Origin: Marasmius tenuissimus
Lineage: Eukaryota > Basidiomycota > Agaricomycetes > Agaricales > Marasmiaceae
Assembly (NCBI GenBank): GCA_029532415.1
Contig: JAQOTA010000014.1
Coordinates: 248,001-312,000 of the forward strand
DNA: 64,000 nucleotides
Direction of reading: 5' to 3'
Position numbers and translations under genes: made by a program
Shown here: one piece after another, positions 1 to 12,242 of the stretch
How positions within the stretch are numbered: position 1 is the first letter of the stretch
Layout of the letters: each line of letters begins with the position of its first letter
Notes under the pieces: generated by a model
What the model saw: only the letters and a program-made list of their open reading frames with translations
What the model was told of the DNA's origin: nothing
Databases searched by the model: none

Positions 1-152
1 CGAAAATAACAAGTTGTTACTAATCACTGGGGCGCTTGTGAGAGCTTCGAGATCTCCTCAGTCTGAAACTGGCAAAGAGTAAAGAGTAAGGTTGAAAGCA
101 GAATCGAGACTTGGATCATAGCCTGCCATACATGCGTAACCCGGTAAGGAAG
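1..152. other. Flank left of the first transposon; nothing recognised
   Basis: Short non-repetitive flank. I see no convincing coding sequence. It ends at the 8-bp target duplication (153-160) of the element that follows. Confidence 0.5.
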
Positions 153-160
153 TTTGGACC

Positions 161-3100
161 CACCTTAGGCACCACTTGTGACAGGTGCCGAAGGCCTAAT
201 TGGGGGGGTTCCTTGTACGTGAGAAAGGGGCCTAAGAGGCCTTCGCACGGATCAGCAAATCGATGCCGTCACGTCTCTGTTGCTGCTCACCACCACCGTC
301 GACGTGCTTGATACCCCACCCACGGCAAAAATCAGTCGACCTTTCTCGAATCCATACCCCGCAGTTCTCACATAATAAAATCTTTCTTTTCTACTTCTCC
401 CTGCTCACGACGACACAAATAACGGTAGATTATTCGATCGCACGACCCGTCCGTCGCATATCCGCACCAGCCTTGATGCCCTCGATCCTTGTCGAGAACA
501 TGTCAACTGGAGCTCGAATAATAAAACAATGTATTCTATCGTTCTCCCTACTCTCTACGACACAAATAGCTGTAGTTCATTCAATCGCACGGCCTGTTCG
601 TCGCGCCTCCATAGTACATACCACCGTCGACGCCCTCGACTATGGTCGAGGATATTTCGGTATATCCGAAAAATCCTTGGATGCCTCAGATATTCACGTT
701 CGAGCCCTGGGGTTCTTCCTCGCCTTCGTCTCTCATTGGTAAGCGCACCTGGGCTCTGCCCGCTGAAATCAGGCTCCACCTCCGTCGATTCTCCCCTCGA
801 AATTGCTAGGGAATCATCAGTGAAGCCCACAGGCCACTAGTTCAAGAAGCTGAGAGCTACTAGGGTGTCTATGTGTTGGGTGAGTCTCAAAAACATACGG
901 CAGCTCATTTGAGGCTAAAATATATGTGGTTGTGTCGCCGTATCATCGACTCTCGGCTTTGCTCAATGGAGCAATACTAGCTATATCTACCGTCATAGCT
1001 CCTATGCGATCCCGAGAAGTGTCGGAATGTTTGTTTAGAGCATTCCCAGCCTCCTCAATTTCCCGCCTTCCTCATTTTGGATTTTCCTGGTGCACCCCGT
1101 ACGTTTGACTGACCCAGCTTGCCTCGACATGCTCACACAAAGCTGTCTGCAGCACAACAGTGACATTCTCGTCTCCAGAGTCCAGACTAGCGTAGCCAAA
1201 CGACGTTCTACTTGTGGATGTCACCCCTTGCTCATTACTCCATATTTTAGCCCAACAACCGCTCGATCACACTGTCCAAATCATTACCAGGAGTTAATGG
1301 AGCTTCCACTGCAGTGTCACAATGATTAGTTTTCGCATTCTCCTTGTTATACCTCAAAAACTATTCTCTCCTTGTCAACTCCGTTATATGTTTTCCGAGT
1401 CGTCGTCGGCTAACCCTCCACATTGTACCAGAACCTACCATTACCATTGATTATTTCTAGATCTACACCTTAACGGTTGATTTGGGCCTAATAAGGATTC
1501 AAATAACTTCCTGGAGATGTCCCGCGCAAGTTATACCTTAGAAATTAGAGGATTGGTGTGCTTCTGTGGTCTCGGGCAATCTTCCTTGTTTTTTAAACTC
1601 ACTCCGTCATCAAAAATCGTCGAAATAACAGTACAGAAACTCCCTAAATATGCCAAGGTACATACACTAGGAAAAAGATACCACGTTGGATGCATTTTCG
1701 AAACTCGAAAATAGAATCAACAGCCTAAATATTTGATTTTGCGGATATTCAGGCAAAATTCAAAATTTGCAATTGATTACGCCAACTTTTCACTGCGTTT
1801 TTGCTATAGCAAGTATTCAGAATGTTTTTTGCATTTTTGGGTTGGGCAAAAGGCATATAACGTGGTAGATTTTTCCTAGTGATATCATATTTATATGGGA
1901 ATTTTTGAAATGGTCGTAACAACTACTCAAGCGGGGACTGCCAATAAAGGTTGTTGTAGGTGATGGCGGGATCCATCGTTTGGTTGTTACAAAGAAATTT
2001 GCCCAAGGTATCTAACTACATAGTATTGCCATTTATGTCAGTACATATGCTGGGTCATGTATACAATATTGAGGATGGATATGTGTCTATGTTGAAGGTA
2101 TAGAATCAAATCCATGTTGTCGAAGGAGGTTTCTGGCTATTCGGACCCCAGATATCCGGGCCATCAAACATATCCCTCCATGCTTCCAGCAGCGTCTCAA
2201 CGTATCGGCTTCCCAAACAGGCACAAAAGGTATGGTGTTCAATCTATTCTAGTCGTATCATGCTACAACTATTAACTGTCTACATGGCTATACATACGGC
2301 AACCGCACGTCAACCCGGATACACAAGTCGACTGTCGACAGTTTCTCATGAGCAGGCCGAATGAAAGAATAAAGCTTAGATGACTTACAGAGGCTCGTCT
2401 TAAGATAGACTTAGAGGATGCCAATGACACTATATTGTACCGCACATCCTAGGTCAAGGCGAATCAGAAGTACGGTGGCAAGGTCAAAATATGTGGCCAG
2501 TACCGACTCACTCGAGAAAGCCTGTGGGCTGATCTAGCCAAAGCTTTTGTCATTTGCTTCAAAATGTTGCTATTGAGTCTCATACACTAGTATAGACGCC
2601 ATCGTCACTTTGAGTGACCTTCAATGAGCAGCAGACCGGCTACAGGGCCCGGGCGTCGATGAGTGGAGGGAATTGTAAGAATTTTAGCTCGGATAATCAG
2701 TCAAGGGTTATGATATGCACTGGTATTATTATTGAAACCCTCAAGATGCAAGAGATAAGTTTCAAAAAATTAAATAATAACATTACCGGGTGATCACTCC
2801 TATTTAAATGCCTTCCTCCGAGTCCATGCCACTGATCCTCGACTGCGAGCTTGAAATGCCAGCTCAACTGATACCTTGAGGGGTGCTCAGCCGTTGCAGG
2901 CTGCCATTACAATTGTCCTGTACATTTATCGGGCCGAATCGACGTTTGATAGAACGAATGAAAAGAAAGAAAGGAAGGCGTTGCCGTCTGATTTGAAGTC
3001 CAAACAAGGGCCAGGTCCCGCGCCGCGCACGTGGACAACACCCACAAACACCCCTTTCTCATCCCTTGAGGACGAGCTCCTTTTGAACCCAAACGACCAT

Positions 3101-4661
3101 CATCGTCCCCGCCCTCAAGCTCGTGACTGGATTTCCCTATCTGTATATACTCAAAGGTTGTCAAAATTCTTGCAGTCAGGCCATCTGCAGAACCGACCTC
3201 GACTTGGGCTTACCTTCATCCTCCCTGATTGGAACTTGTGGTCCAGGCAGGGCTGAAGGCGAGTCAAACTTGTGAGGGGTAAATTTGGCTTGTCGGTGGC
3301 AGTGAATCGAAGGTGAGTCCTCAAGAAACTTGGACTGGAAACTGGAGTTTGAAGTTTGAACTACTCAGCCTATTATCCGAGTATACACACTGTACAGAGC
3401 CCATTTCGACTGTGTTCTACACCCCACACCAATTCAAAGTCCCCTATTCAAACAACTTGCGGCTCAAACTGGTTCTTATCCAAATCTCTTGTCTCGAAAA
3501 TCCTGCTCAAGAGTCAAATCCCTCAATTAAACGCCCGTTTGAATCATTTAATTCAATTCAAATGCCTTGTTCGAACTGCTCGTCCCATATCCTCCATTTG
3601 CCTGCACTAATCTAAAAGCCCTGTAGTAGTATGTAGTACTCAATGACGCGACTGTGCTGCCTTGATTCTGGTTGGCGGGATTCCTGACCCAGCAAGCATT
3701 ACGAAGCGGCCATCTGTGATTTAAATCGGAGCGATCACTCGGGAGTGTTGTTATTTAATTATTTTATATTAGTTTCCTGCAAGATGATTCTTCCATGTTA
3801 ATTTCTCAAGGTAGAGGTATGGTGAATCAAGGTCAGTGGATGCTCGTGCGACTGCCGATTAGAATGAGAGGAGCATTGGGCTTGATTTTTAGACGATGCG
3901 GTAGGCGATCCTCGAAGCTAGGGGGATGTGAGTTGGGGAAAGTGAGTTTGCTTATATGTATAGATATTTTTCATCCGCTTCGTTCCTTCAAGCAAGGTCA
4001 TGAGTAGAGAATGGTACAAGCCCTATCCTCAAATGATCGATGAGCGGTAGCACTTATATTGTCGAGATTCTTGTGACTCACCCTACGCACTAGGACGTTC
4101 CTGCTCTCATGGACTTCTTGAAAGCCCCTCAGACACTTGCTCTATCAACACGTAGGTGCTACTGTGATTTTTCAGGGATTTTGAGGGAAACATTGATGGA
4201 GGCAGGGGGGGCGGAATTGTCGGATATCGTTGAATGGGAAGGGTTACCGATGGGACACGAAGGTGTCACGGACTTGAATCTACATCTCGATGAGATCCCA
4301 AAGTGTTTCGGAGACACCGACGTATTCTCGACGAGAATCGAGGGCATCGAGGCTGGTGTGGATATACGACGGACAGATCGTGCGATCAAATAATATACCT
4401 TTATTTGTGTTGTCGTGAGTGAGGAGAATTAAGAAGGGGGTGTTTATTATCTGTTAGTCGTAGTGTATAGATCTGACAAAGGTCGACTGATTTTTGCTGT
4501 GGCCTGGGTATCAAGCATGTCGACGGTGGTGGTGAGCAGCAACAGAGATGTGAAGGCATCAATTAGCTCGATTGTTCGGGGGCCTCTTAGGCCCCTTTCT
4601 CACGTACAAGGAACCCCCCCAATTAGGCCTTTGGCACCTGTCACAAGTGGTGCCTAAGGTG
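161..4661. mobile_element. Non-autonomous hAT-like DNA transposon with long TIRs (copy 1)
   Basis: A 4,501-bp element bounded by CACCTTAGGCACC at the left and its exact inverse at the right. The inverted ends stay similar for roughly 344 bp (about 161-504 against 4318-4661). It is flanked by a perfect 8-bp direct repeat, TTTGGACC (153-160 and 4662-4669). An 8-bp target duplication is usual for hAT elements but is also found in P and Merlin, so the superfamily is inferred. No transposase is visible. A small ORF at 4109-4393, partly inside the right TIR, has a diverged counterpart in copy 2 but matches no family I know. The left end carries a second, diverged copy of the subterminal block (about 515-660). 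The interior matches copy 2 in several blocks, for example around 1500, 2150 and 3785. A separate element is nested at 2748-3780. Confidence 0.85.
2748..3780. mobile_element. Nested TIR element inside hAT-like copy 1
   Basis: This 1,033-bp segment is absent from the corresponding place in copy 2, where the sequence runs straight through near 7380-7385. It is flanked by AAGAT direct repeats (2743-2747 and 3781-3785). Its ends are inverted repeats, clearest around 2770-2812 and 3720-3765 (AATTAAATAA followed by a diverged match). The interior is CT- and A-rich with ORFs I do not recognise. The superfamily is not assigned; the 5-bp duplication is inferred from the comparison with copy 2. Confidence 0.65.
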
Positions 4662-4669
4662 TTTGGACC

Positions 4670-4958
4670 ATTGGAACCCACAAATGCACGTGGTCAGTCT
4701 TCCCAAAAGTGCCAAGTTCTTCCCACAGGCTAGATTTCTTTCCCTACAACCTCCGTGTTTTCCAGGAGCGCTCCAACAAATACTGCTGATAATGGCTGTG
4801 CTCGTATTGGGGATGAACTCAAAGTAGCCTGCACCCATTGAGGTCTGGCACTCCAACAGTCAGCTGTGCCCATCACAACAAGAAGCCGTCTAATTAATCT
4901 GCGGCTGCCACGAGACATTCAGATTCATCCGTCCCTGTGTTGATCAAAGAAACCCCCC
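4670..4958. other. Spacer between the two hAT-like copies
   Basis: About 290 bp of single-copy sequence between the target duplications of the two elements. No coding sequence, RNA gene or repeat is recognisable in it. Confidence 0.4.
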
Positions 4959-4966
4959 CATCTTGC

Positions 4967-7900
4967 CACCTTAGGCACCACTTGTGACAGGTGCCAAAGG
5001 CCTAATTGGGGAGGTTCTTTGTACGTGAGAAAGGGGCCTAAGAGGCCCCTGAACAATCAAGCTAATCAATGCTGTCACATTTCTGTTGCTGCTCACCAGT
5101 GCTCACCACTGCCGTTGATGTGCTCAATACCCAGCCCACCGCAAAAATCAGTCGACCTTTCTCGGCTCTATACCCTACAACTCACACATAATAAAACACC
5201 CCTTTTCCACTTCTCCTCGCTCACAACAACACAAATACTGGTATCTTATTCGATCACACAACCTATTGATCACATATCCGCACCAGCCTCGATGCCCTTG
5301 AATCTTGATTCTTGTCAATGATATGTCGACTGTACCGTCCTGTAGAGCGCAAATCATAAAATAATGCTTTTTGTCATGCTCCCTACTCTTGATGACACAA
5401 TTAAGTGTATTTCATTTGGTCACATGGCCTGTTTGTTGCACCTCCACATCGTCGTTGACGCCCTCGACTACGGTCGAGAATATTTCGGTGTATTTGAAAA
5501 ATACTTGTGTGCCTCAGATATCGATGTTTGGACTCGGGACTCTCCCTTGCCTTCGTGTCTCTTTGGTGGCCCCACCTGGGCTCTCCCTGCTGAAATCAGG
5601 CACCACCTCCGTTGATTCTTCCTTCGAGACCGCTAGGGAATCATAGGTGAAGCCCACTAGCCACTTACTCAAGGAGCGGAGGTCTACTAGAGTGTCTCTA
5701 TGTATGTAGAATGGTTCAACACGTTGGGTAAGTCACAAAAAAACATATGGCAGCTCAGTCGAGGCTGAAATATGTGCAGTTGTGGTTTTGCTCAACGGAG
5801 CAGCACCAGCTACATTTACCATCTAAAACCAAAATGTGCCACAACGTTTGGCTTTCTTATTTAGAGCATTCCCAGCCTCCTCCGTTTCCTGCCTCCCTCA
5901 ATTTTGGATTTCCCTGGTATACCCTGTACATTTGACTGATCCAGCTCGCCTCGACACTCGCTGACATAAAGTTGGCTGCAGCCTGCAGTGCAACAGCAAT
6001 GGCTTCATCTCAAGACCAATGCAGTCAAACAACGTCCTACTTGTGGACATCCACACTTTGGACCCCTTGCTCAGTATCATTTTGGCCCGACAACCTCTCA
6101 ATCGCATTGTCCGAATTGTTACCAGGAGTCAACAGAGCTTCCAGTGCCATGACCATCGTGTCGCCAGCTTCCGCATTCTCCTTGTTATACCTGAAGATTG
6201 TTTTCTCCTTGCGCTACCTACAGCACTCTTTCCTCGTCAACTCTATTGTATGTTTTCCAAGTCCTTGGTAGCCAACCCCCTACATTGTACTAGAACCTAC
6301 CATTACCCTTGTTTACTTTAATATCTACACTTGAACAGTTTGACTGAGCCTACTAAGAATCTCAATAGCTTCCTGGATATGTCCTGCGCAAGTTATACCT
6401 CAGAAATTAGAGGATTGGTGTGTTTCAGTGGTCTCGGACAATCTTCCCTATTTTTTTCACTCGCCCCATCATCGAAATTCATCAAAACAATGTTGTAGGG
6501 ACTTCTTGAATATGTTAAGATACTCACTGTATTTATATGGAGATTTTTGAAATGGTCGTAACAACCACTCAAACGGGGACTGCCAACAAAGGTTGTTATA
6601 GGTGACGGCAGGATTCTTCATTTGGTTGTTACAAAGAAATTTGTCTAAGGGACATAACTACATAGTACTGCTGTTTGTGACAGTACATATGCTGGGCTAT
6701 ATATACAACACTGAGAGTTGATACGTGCCTTTGTTGAAGATATAGAGTCAAGTCTATGTCGTTGAATGAGGTCTCCGGCTATTCGGGCCCCGGCTATCCG
6801 AGCCATCAAAACATATCCCTCCATGCTTCCTATCGGCTTCCCAAACGAGTACAAAAGATATGGTATTCAATCTATTCTAGTTGAATCAGGCTACAACTGT
6901 AAATTGTCAACATGGCTATACATACGGCAATCACATGTCATCCTGGGACCTGGATACACAAGTTGACTGTTGACGTTTTCTGTGAGCAGGCCGAATGAAC
7001 AAGAAAAGCTTAAACAACTTACGGAGGCTTGTCTTGAGATGGACTTAGAAGATACCAATGAAACTATGTCGTACCAAGCATCTTAGGTCAAGGCGGGTTG
7101 GAAGTACAATGGCAAGGTCGAAATATGTGGTAGGTACCGACTCGTTCGAGACAACCCATCAGCTGATCTAGTCAGAGATTCTATTCTGTGCTTCAAAATG
7201 TTGCCATTGGGTCTCAAGCGCTAGTATAGATGCCATCGTCAATTTGAGCAACCTTCAATTGCAATGAATGGTGGACAGGCTGCGGGGCCTGGGCGTCGAA
7301 GACTGGAGGGAAATGTAAGAGTTTCAGCTTGGAGGATCGGTCGAGGGTTATCATACGCAGTGGTATCATTATTGAAACCCTCAAATGATTCTTCCATGTT
7401 ATTTTCTGAAGGTAAAGGTATGCTGAATCAAGGTCAGTGGATGCTCGTGCGACCGCCAATTGAAATGGGGGGAGAATTGGGCTCAAGTCGCTAGACGATG
7501 CAGTAGGTGATCCTTGAGATTAGGGGGATTTGAGTTGGGGAAAGTGGGTTTATTCATATGTACAAATGTTTGCAATTGGCTCCGTTCCCTTGAGCAAGGC
7601 CATGGGTAGAGAACAGTACAAGCCCCATCCTCAAATGATTGATGAGCGGTAGCAGGTACATATATTGTCGAGATTCTTGCCACTCACCCTACACACTAGG
7701 ACGTTCCCGCTCTCATGGACTTCCTAATAGCCCCTCAGACACTTGTTCAATCAACGCATAGGTACTACTGTGATTTTTCAGGGATCTCGAAGAAAGCATT
7801 GACGGGGCGAGGGGCGGAATTGTTAGATATTATCAAATGGGAAGGGTTCCCGATGGGACATGAAGATGTTATGGACTCGAATTTGCATCTCGATGGAGTT

Positions 7901-8282
7901 CTAGGGTCCTTCAAAGACACCAGCATGTCCTCGACAAGGATCGAGATTTGAGGGCATCGAGGCTGGTGCGGATATGCAATCAATAGGTCATGCGATCGAA
8001 TAAGATACCAGTATTTGTGTTGTCGTGAGCGAGGAGAAGTGGAAAAGGGGTGTTTTATTATGTGTGAGTCGTAGGGTATAGAGCCGAGAAAGGTCAACTG
8101 ATTTTTGCGGTGGGCTGGGTATCGAGCACGTCGACGGCGGTGGTGAGCGCTGGTGAGCAGCAACAGAAATGTGACAGCATCAATTAGCTTGATTGTTCAG
8201 GGGCCTCTTAGGCCCCTTTCTCACGTACAAAGAACCCCCCCAATTAGGCCTTTGGCACCTGTCACAAGTGGTGCCTAAGGTG
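4967..8282. mobile_element. Non-autonomous hAT-like DNA transposon with long TIRs (copy 2)
   Basis: A 3,316-bp relative of the element at 161-4661, with the same terminal CACCTTAGGCACC and inverted arms of about 350 bp. It is flanked by a different perfect 8-bp duplication, CATCTTGC (4959-4966 and 8283-8290). Different target sites at each copy show independent insertion. The left arm again has a subterminal block repeated about 160-190 bp further in (around 5190-5320 and 5350-5520). It lacks the nested 1.03 kb element of copy 1. The small ORF at 7715-7951 matches that of copy 1 but is not recognisable as a transposase. Confidence 0.85.
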
Positions 8283-8292
8283 CATCTTGCTA

Positions 8293-8544
8293 CAGCTGCT
8301 ATCATAATTGTAGACCAGTTTTCCTTCTTTTTTCGTTGCCCGACTTTGTTTATACCAAACACAAAAAACCTATAATGAGGCCTGAGGAGATGCCTTACAT
8401 GGAAGCCTGCATCCTCAGCCCCACCCCGACATCAAGCGCCCCTGTCAGGACATTCAGTTGAGGTGGAGCTGGGTTGTTTGGTATAAACAAAGGCGCACAA
8501 CAAAAAAAAAAAGCAAAACCGGTCTACGATTATGATAGCGGCTG
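8293..8544. mobile_element. Tc1/mariner-like MITE
   Basis: A 252-bp element with imperfect inverted arms of about 65-70 bp (CAGCTGCTATCATAAT... at the left, inverse CAGCCGCTATCATAAT at the right) flanked by TA (8291-8292 and 8545-8546). CAGC termini with a TA target are typical of Tc1/mariner-derived MITEs. There is no coding capacity. It lies directly against the target duplication of the preceding transposon. Confidence 0.7.
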
Positions 8545-8667
8545 TAACAGAGCCTCAGAGAGGAACGCTATCGGAGAGCAAACTTTCGGTGAGCATTTAT
8601 CGACCATCTCGCACGTTAAGTGCTTGAACATCATCTAAAACCCAGGCATCAGAACCTCAAAGAATTC

Positions 8668-9197
8668 ATGGAGTTCAGTATCGAGACACCTTTCTCCCAT
8701 GTGCTGAACACGAATTACCATCCCTCTACCGAAGAGCGACGTTCGCTTCAGGATCTTATTCGAGGACCAGAAGAGCAAATCCGCCAATTGGATGAAGAAA
8801 TGTCCCGACTGCAAGTCAAAAGACAGACGTTGAAGAAGTTTGTTGACCGCCATTGTGCCCTACTCGCACCATTTCATCGACTTCCTGCAGACATTTGGAG
8901 ATTGGTTTTCATTAAAACTCTCCCCGAGCAATCACTTGGTCTCTGCACACATACAACCAAGAGTTCTCCGCTCCTGCTTACTACCATCTGCCGTTCATGG
9001 CGAGAGGTTGCTCTGAGCACTCCAAGTCTCTGGACTTCTTTCCATATTCATCTCCCAATAGAATGCTCAAATATCCCCAGCCTGGACTACGTTACAAGGC
9101 TGTACAAGAGAAAAGAAGGTCTCAAAGCCTGGCTCAATAGGTCGGGGTCCCTCCCGATCACTGTCTCCCTCACTGTCAGCAATCACCAGATCTGACC
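8668..9197 (+). pseudogene. F-box protein, N-terminal part (first fragment of a broken gene)
   Basis: Encodes an N-terminal segment with a coiled-coil-like stretch (residues around LIRGPEEQIRQLDEEMSRLQ, i.e. Q/E/R-rich), then an F-box motif, LPADIWRLVFIKTLP, then LLTTICRSWREVALSTPSLW. This is the layout of the large F-box/LRR family of mushroom-forming fungi, which as SCF adaptors would bind Skp1 through the F-box. The chosen start is ATG 8668 (MEFSIETPF); an in-frame ATG also exists at 8620. The frame ends where an inserted element begins near 9198. Matching leucine-rich-repeat fragments continue downstream on the same strand at 9555, 11263, 12243 and 14053. The gene is therefore interrupted and almost certainly inactive. 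Confidence 0.8.
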
Positions 9198-9554
9198 TGG
9201 TGACGTGTCACACTAAGCTTTCAGACAAGAGGGAACGAGGCAAAGATAAGAGAACTCTATACTGGTGAGGAATAAACCAGCTCAAGACTGGGGAATACAT
9301 GCAGAGTATCTACTTCTTATATACTACTGAGAGGACTACAGCGTGTGTCTACGGTGAGGTATGACATCAAGGTATGACATCATGAAACAGTATCTGAAAC
9401 AGGACCAACATGTGTCTACAGCATGTGGGTCCCTTCATGTATCTACCATGTGTCTATATGATAAGATTCGAGTCATGTGAGGGATAAGATATAGATAAGA
9501 TGTAAAATGATAAGATAAGGAGAAAAGATAAGATAGGAGGGAAATTCAATATGT
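9198..9554. mobile_element. Insert with LTR-like features inside the F-box gene
   Basis: About 350 bp separate two collinear F-box gene fragments. The insert has a TTATATAC TATA-like box near 9317 and GATAAGAT-rich sequence near 9480-9540, resembling the solo LTR at 58947-59683 in style. TG...CA ends can be proposed, but I could not find a convincing target duplication, so a solo LTR is only a guess. Confidence 0.35.
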
Positions 9555-9982
9555 CCACAGCTACCTTATCAATTCCAGTATCCTGGCAGCACCTAACCGA
9601 ACTCTCCTTCATAATTCCAGTGTTAGCCATACATGTTGAGCTGTCGCTCTATCCTGGTGAACTCATGCGGGGTCTTGCAGCTCAATGCCACTCATTGACT
9701 ACACTTAATATAATCCTTAGTGGAAGTAGATGGGGGACCGGCGTCGGCGGCACTATCTCTCATCCCGTACAGTGGCCTAGCCTCCGCCGGAACCTCTGCG
9801 TGGTATTTCTAGACATGACATTGTTGTCTCAGGGCACAAACACAGACCCAAACACCTTAAACAATATGGCTTCCAGATGCTTGACATTCCTGCCAGTCGT
9901 CATACAAACTTGTTATCAGCCGGCTTACTGGCGGGCCCAAATTCGATAGCTAAGAGAATTCTAATTTCTGCTTTGTTCCATG
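9555..9982 (+). pseudogene. F-box gene, leucine-rich-repeat fragment
   Basis: Continuation of the F-box gene after the first insert. The translation from about 9551 (ATLSIPVSWQHLTELSF, then RGLAAQCHSLTTLNI and VQWPSLRRNLCVVF) has the spacing of degenerate leucine-rich repeats seen after the F-box in this family. The frame degrades towards 9950 and is then cut by the hAT MITE, whose target duplication GTTCCATG lies at 9975-9982. Confidence 0.65.
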
Positions 9983-10555
9983 TAGTGTTACCTACGGCTC
10001 AGCTGGAGCCGCGGCTGAGCTGGCTTAAAGCCAAGCCAAGCCAAGCCAGTGCCAAAAATGGCTCCATTGGAGCCGGCTCAAAAGCCAGCTCAGCCGGGTT
10101 GAGCCAGTCAATTCCCCAAAGTAGAGATACAGTGAAAATTTCTATAGATTGTCATATTCATTATTATACAATACTTCTCCACTGCACGCAAAAACTCCCC
10201 AGACCAGCATGTCATGTATATTCGCTTTGACACACCACGAGGTCTGACACATGTCAGACCCAGGTTCCTGTACAGCCACGGTCTAAACCCTGGTGTCCAC
10301 CCAGGACCTGCTCTCACACGTGTAATTAGACTCCTCAACTTGTTATTTGGCATCTCTAGGTAGAAAACACCCAAAATATACATTTTACAGTGCATTGAGT
10401 CTGATGAAATTACATTAAATGAAACAGGAAATTTTGATAGCTCAAGCCATGGCTGAGCCAGCTTGAGCGGCTTTCAAGCCAAAGCTGCGTGCTGCGGGTG
10501 GCTTGTGAGCTACACCCGAGCTGAAGCTGAGCCAAGCCAGCCGTGGGCAACACTA
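9983..10555. mobile_element. hAT MITE with 8-bp target duplication
   Basis: A 573-bp non-coding element. The left end TAGTGTTACCTACGGCT and the inverted right end TAGTGTTGCCCACGGCT match except at two positions. It is flanked by the perfect 8-bp repeat GTTCCATG (9975-9982 and 10556-10563). TAGTGTT ends plus an 8-bp duplication indicate a hAT-derived MITE. Subterminal zones are rich in repeats of AGCCAAGCC and GGCTGAGC type in both orientations, which could be transposase-binding repeats. Confidence 0.85.
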
Positions 10556-10563
10556 GTTCCATG

Positions 10564-11262
10564 TCACTGTACCTGGGGAACTTAGGCTGCCGCTGTGCGG
10601 CAGCCTGGACACAGAATTTGCAGAGTGATGCAGAGTAATTTGAGCAGACTACAATTTATTATTTTCAAGTAGTCAGAATCAAGCTGCTGGCAGCATTCCT
10701 GCAGATTTTGGTCATGGAGGACAACAAGAGTGAAAAGCACTGCTCGTCGCCTGGCCTTCGGCCGGCTCCTCGCAGTGCCCAGGCTTCATGAGCCCAACTG
10801 TGTTCAAAAGCATTGGAAGATGCCTTGAAAGAGCTGCCTAAAGTGCCATTCCGTGTGGTTTGAACTTTGGGCCTATTGTAAAGAATAACCCAGAGGAGAT
10901 TCAATTATTGATACAGCCAAAATATATCGGAGAATTAATTTGAAGCATTAGTCAAATGTAGTCCAAGTAAATGCGGAAGTGGTTGAACGAGGTGGAAAGG
11001 TGTGGATATTGATGGTACCATATGGATCCAGAACAACGCAGAACGACAAGGAAAACCATTGGATAAATGCGGACAAAAGTTCCCAGGCCTGAGTGGTTCC
11101 ACAAGACTGATTATCTAACTTTTCAGATTCCCATACGCCAAAAATGGGCGCTTAATGTTGACATCTGGATATAAATGGAAAAAAGTTCGAGCACTCTTGC
11201 TTACCAATAATTTGGGTGGAAGTGGCTTGAAAAGATCGACTTGTCGTAAACTCAAATGAGTT
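10564..11262. other. Unassigned stretch within the broken F-box gene
   Basis: About 700 bp between the hAT MITE and the next recognisable F-box fragment. A short inverted repeat, GGCTGCCGC / GCGGCAGCC, occurs near 10587-10602. The remainder holds short ORFs on both strands that I do not recognise. It may be another old insertion or unrecognisable parts of the gene. Confidence 0.3.
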
Positions 11263-11442
11263 GGAACCTTCGATAGCATCACCCTCCCTTCACTGAAGAA
11301 GCTATCCGTAGCCTTCCATGGGAGCGAGCCATACAGTGATTATTACGCCAAACAGCTACCTTTTGAAGACCTCCTTGCACGGTCACAGTGCCTGCTTACC
11401 CATTTCATCTGGAACTGGATATTCGTGAAATAGTAAGGCTCA
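11263..11442 (+). pseudogene. F-box gene, further leucine-rich-repeat fragment
   Basis: Translation gives FDSITLPSLKKLSVAFHG, then FEDLLARSQC, and after a frameshift HLELDIREIVRL. All are typical of the LRR part of basidiomycete F-box proteins. The two frames overlap at about 11400-11405, so a small indel has broken the frame here. The sequence is then interrupted by the insert at about 11443. Confidence 0.6.
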
Positions 11443-12242
11443 AACTATATAGTTGCGCCGTTGCTAAAAAGCACTATATAGTGATTCCCCAACTCTTCAG
11501 AACTATATAGTTGGGTGCGAAAAAATCATGTACAACTACGGGGTAAATAACTGTGTGAGCCATCAAATCTGAAAGTTGTCAGGCTCAGGCCCGCTGAAAA
11601 CACGACACTGTTTCCTCTCACCGGTCCCCGGACAACCCACCTGGTGCAAGATGACTCAACTCTCGAGTGAGCTTTTTATTGCTAAGTCCGCCCATCAATT
11701 GGCTCTTATTCTTTTAATAAGGCAGACAAGTGAAGATTCGCCCAGGACCCTCAACATCTGCATCACCCCTCAAATTCAAGGACAACTCAGGTAGCGACAG
11801 CCAGGCGACTCCCCCCAATGTTCTCCTGTGTTCTAGTGTTAGCTCCAAGTTCTGTATATCAGACTGTCCACCTCGAAATTAGCTTAACTACGTGCAACTG
11901 TGTCCACATACTGAATAAAACATGGCAGTGAAGCCTCAAATAATAGTCTTTGATAGAAGAACCTCGACAGACCCGAGACCAGTGACCATTGTTGAGTAGG
12001 AGACACGTAAGAGACGCGACATACCCCAAATTCGGCGGGTCGGAAATCATAGACGCCGCGTCGCAGCACAATATATTCCTGCCATTCTGGTTGGTCAAAT
12101 CTTTTTGATTCCTGCCAAACCCTCGGTAAAGAGGCAACTATACAGTGCTATATAGTGCTATATAGTAATCAATTGGTACTATAAAGTTCTCTGTTAACTA
12201 TTTGACTATTTGACTAACCGTTACTCTCAAGAACTATATAGT
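11443..12242. mobile_element. Insert bounded by ACTATATAGT palindromes
   Basis: About 800 bp interrupting the F-box gene. The left end carries the 10-bp palindrome ACTATATAGT three times (11444-11453, 11473-11482, 11502-11511). Near the right end a degenerate cluster lies at about 12137-12166 and an exact copy at 12233-12242, exactly at the boundary. The interior has no recognisable coding sequence. It is probably a small DNA transposon with subterminal repeats; no target duplication was identified. Confidence 0.55.

Noticed and set aside
4109..4393. ORF with a counterpart at 7715-7951 in the two hAT-like elements
   Set aside because: It runs into the TIR and is similar only because the elements are related; no domain or codon-level conservation can be shown.
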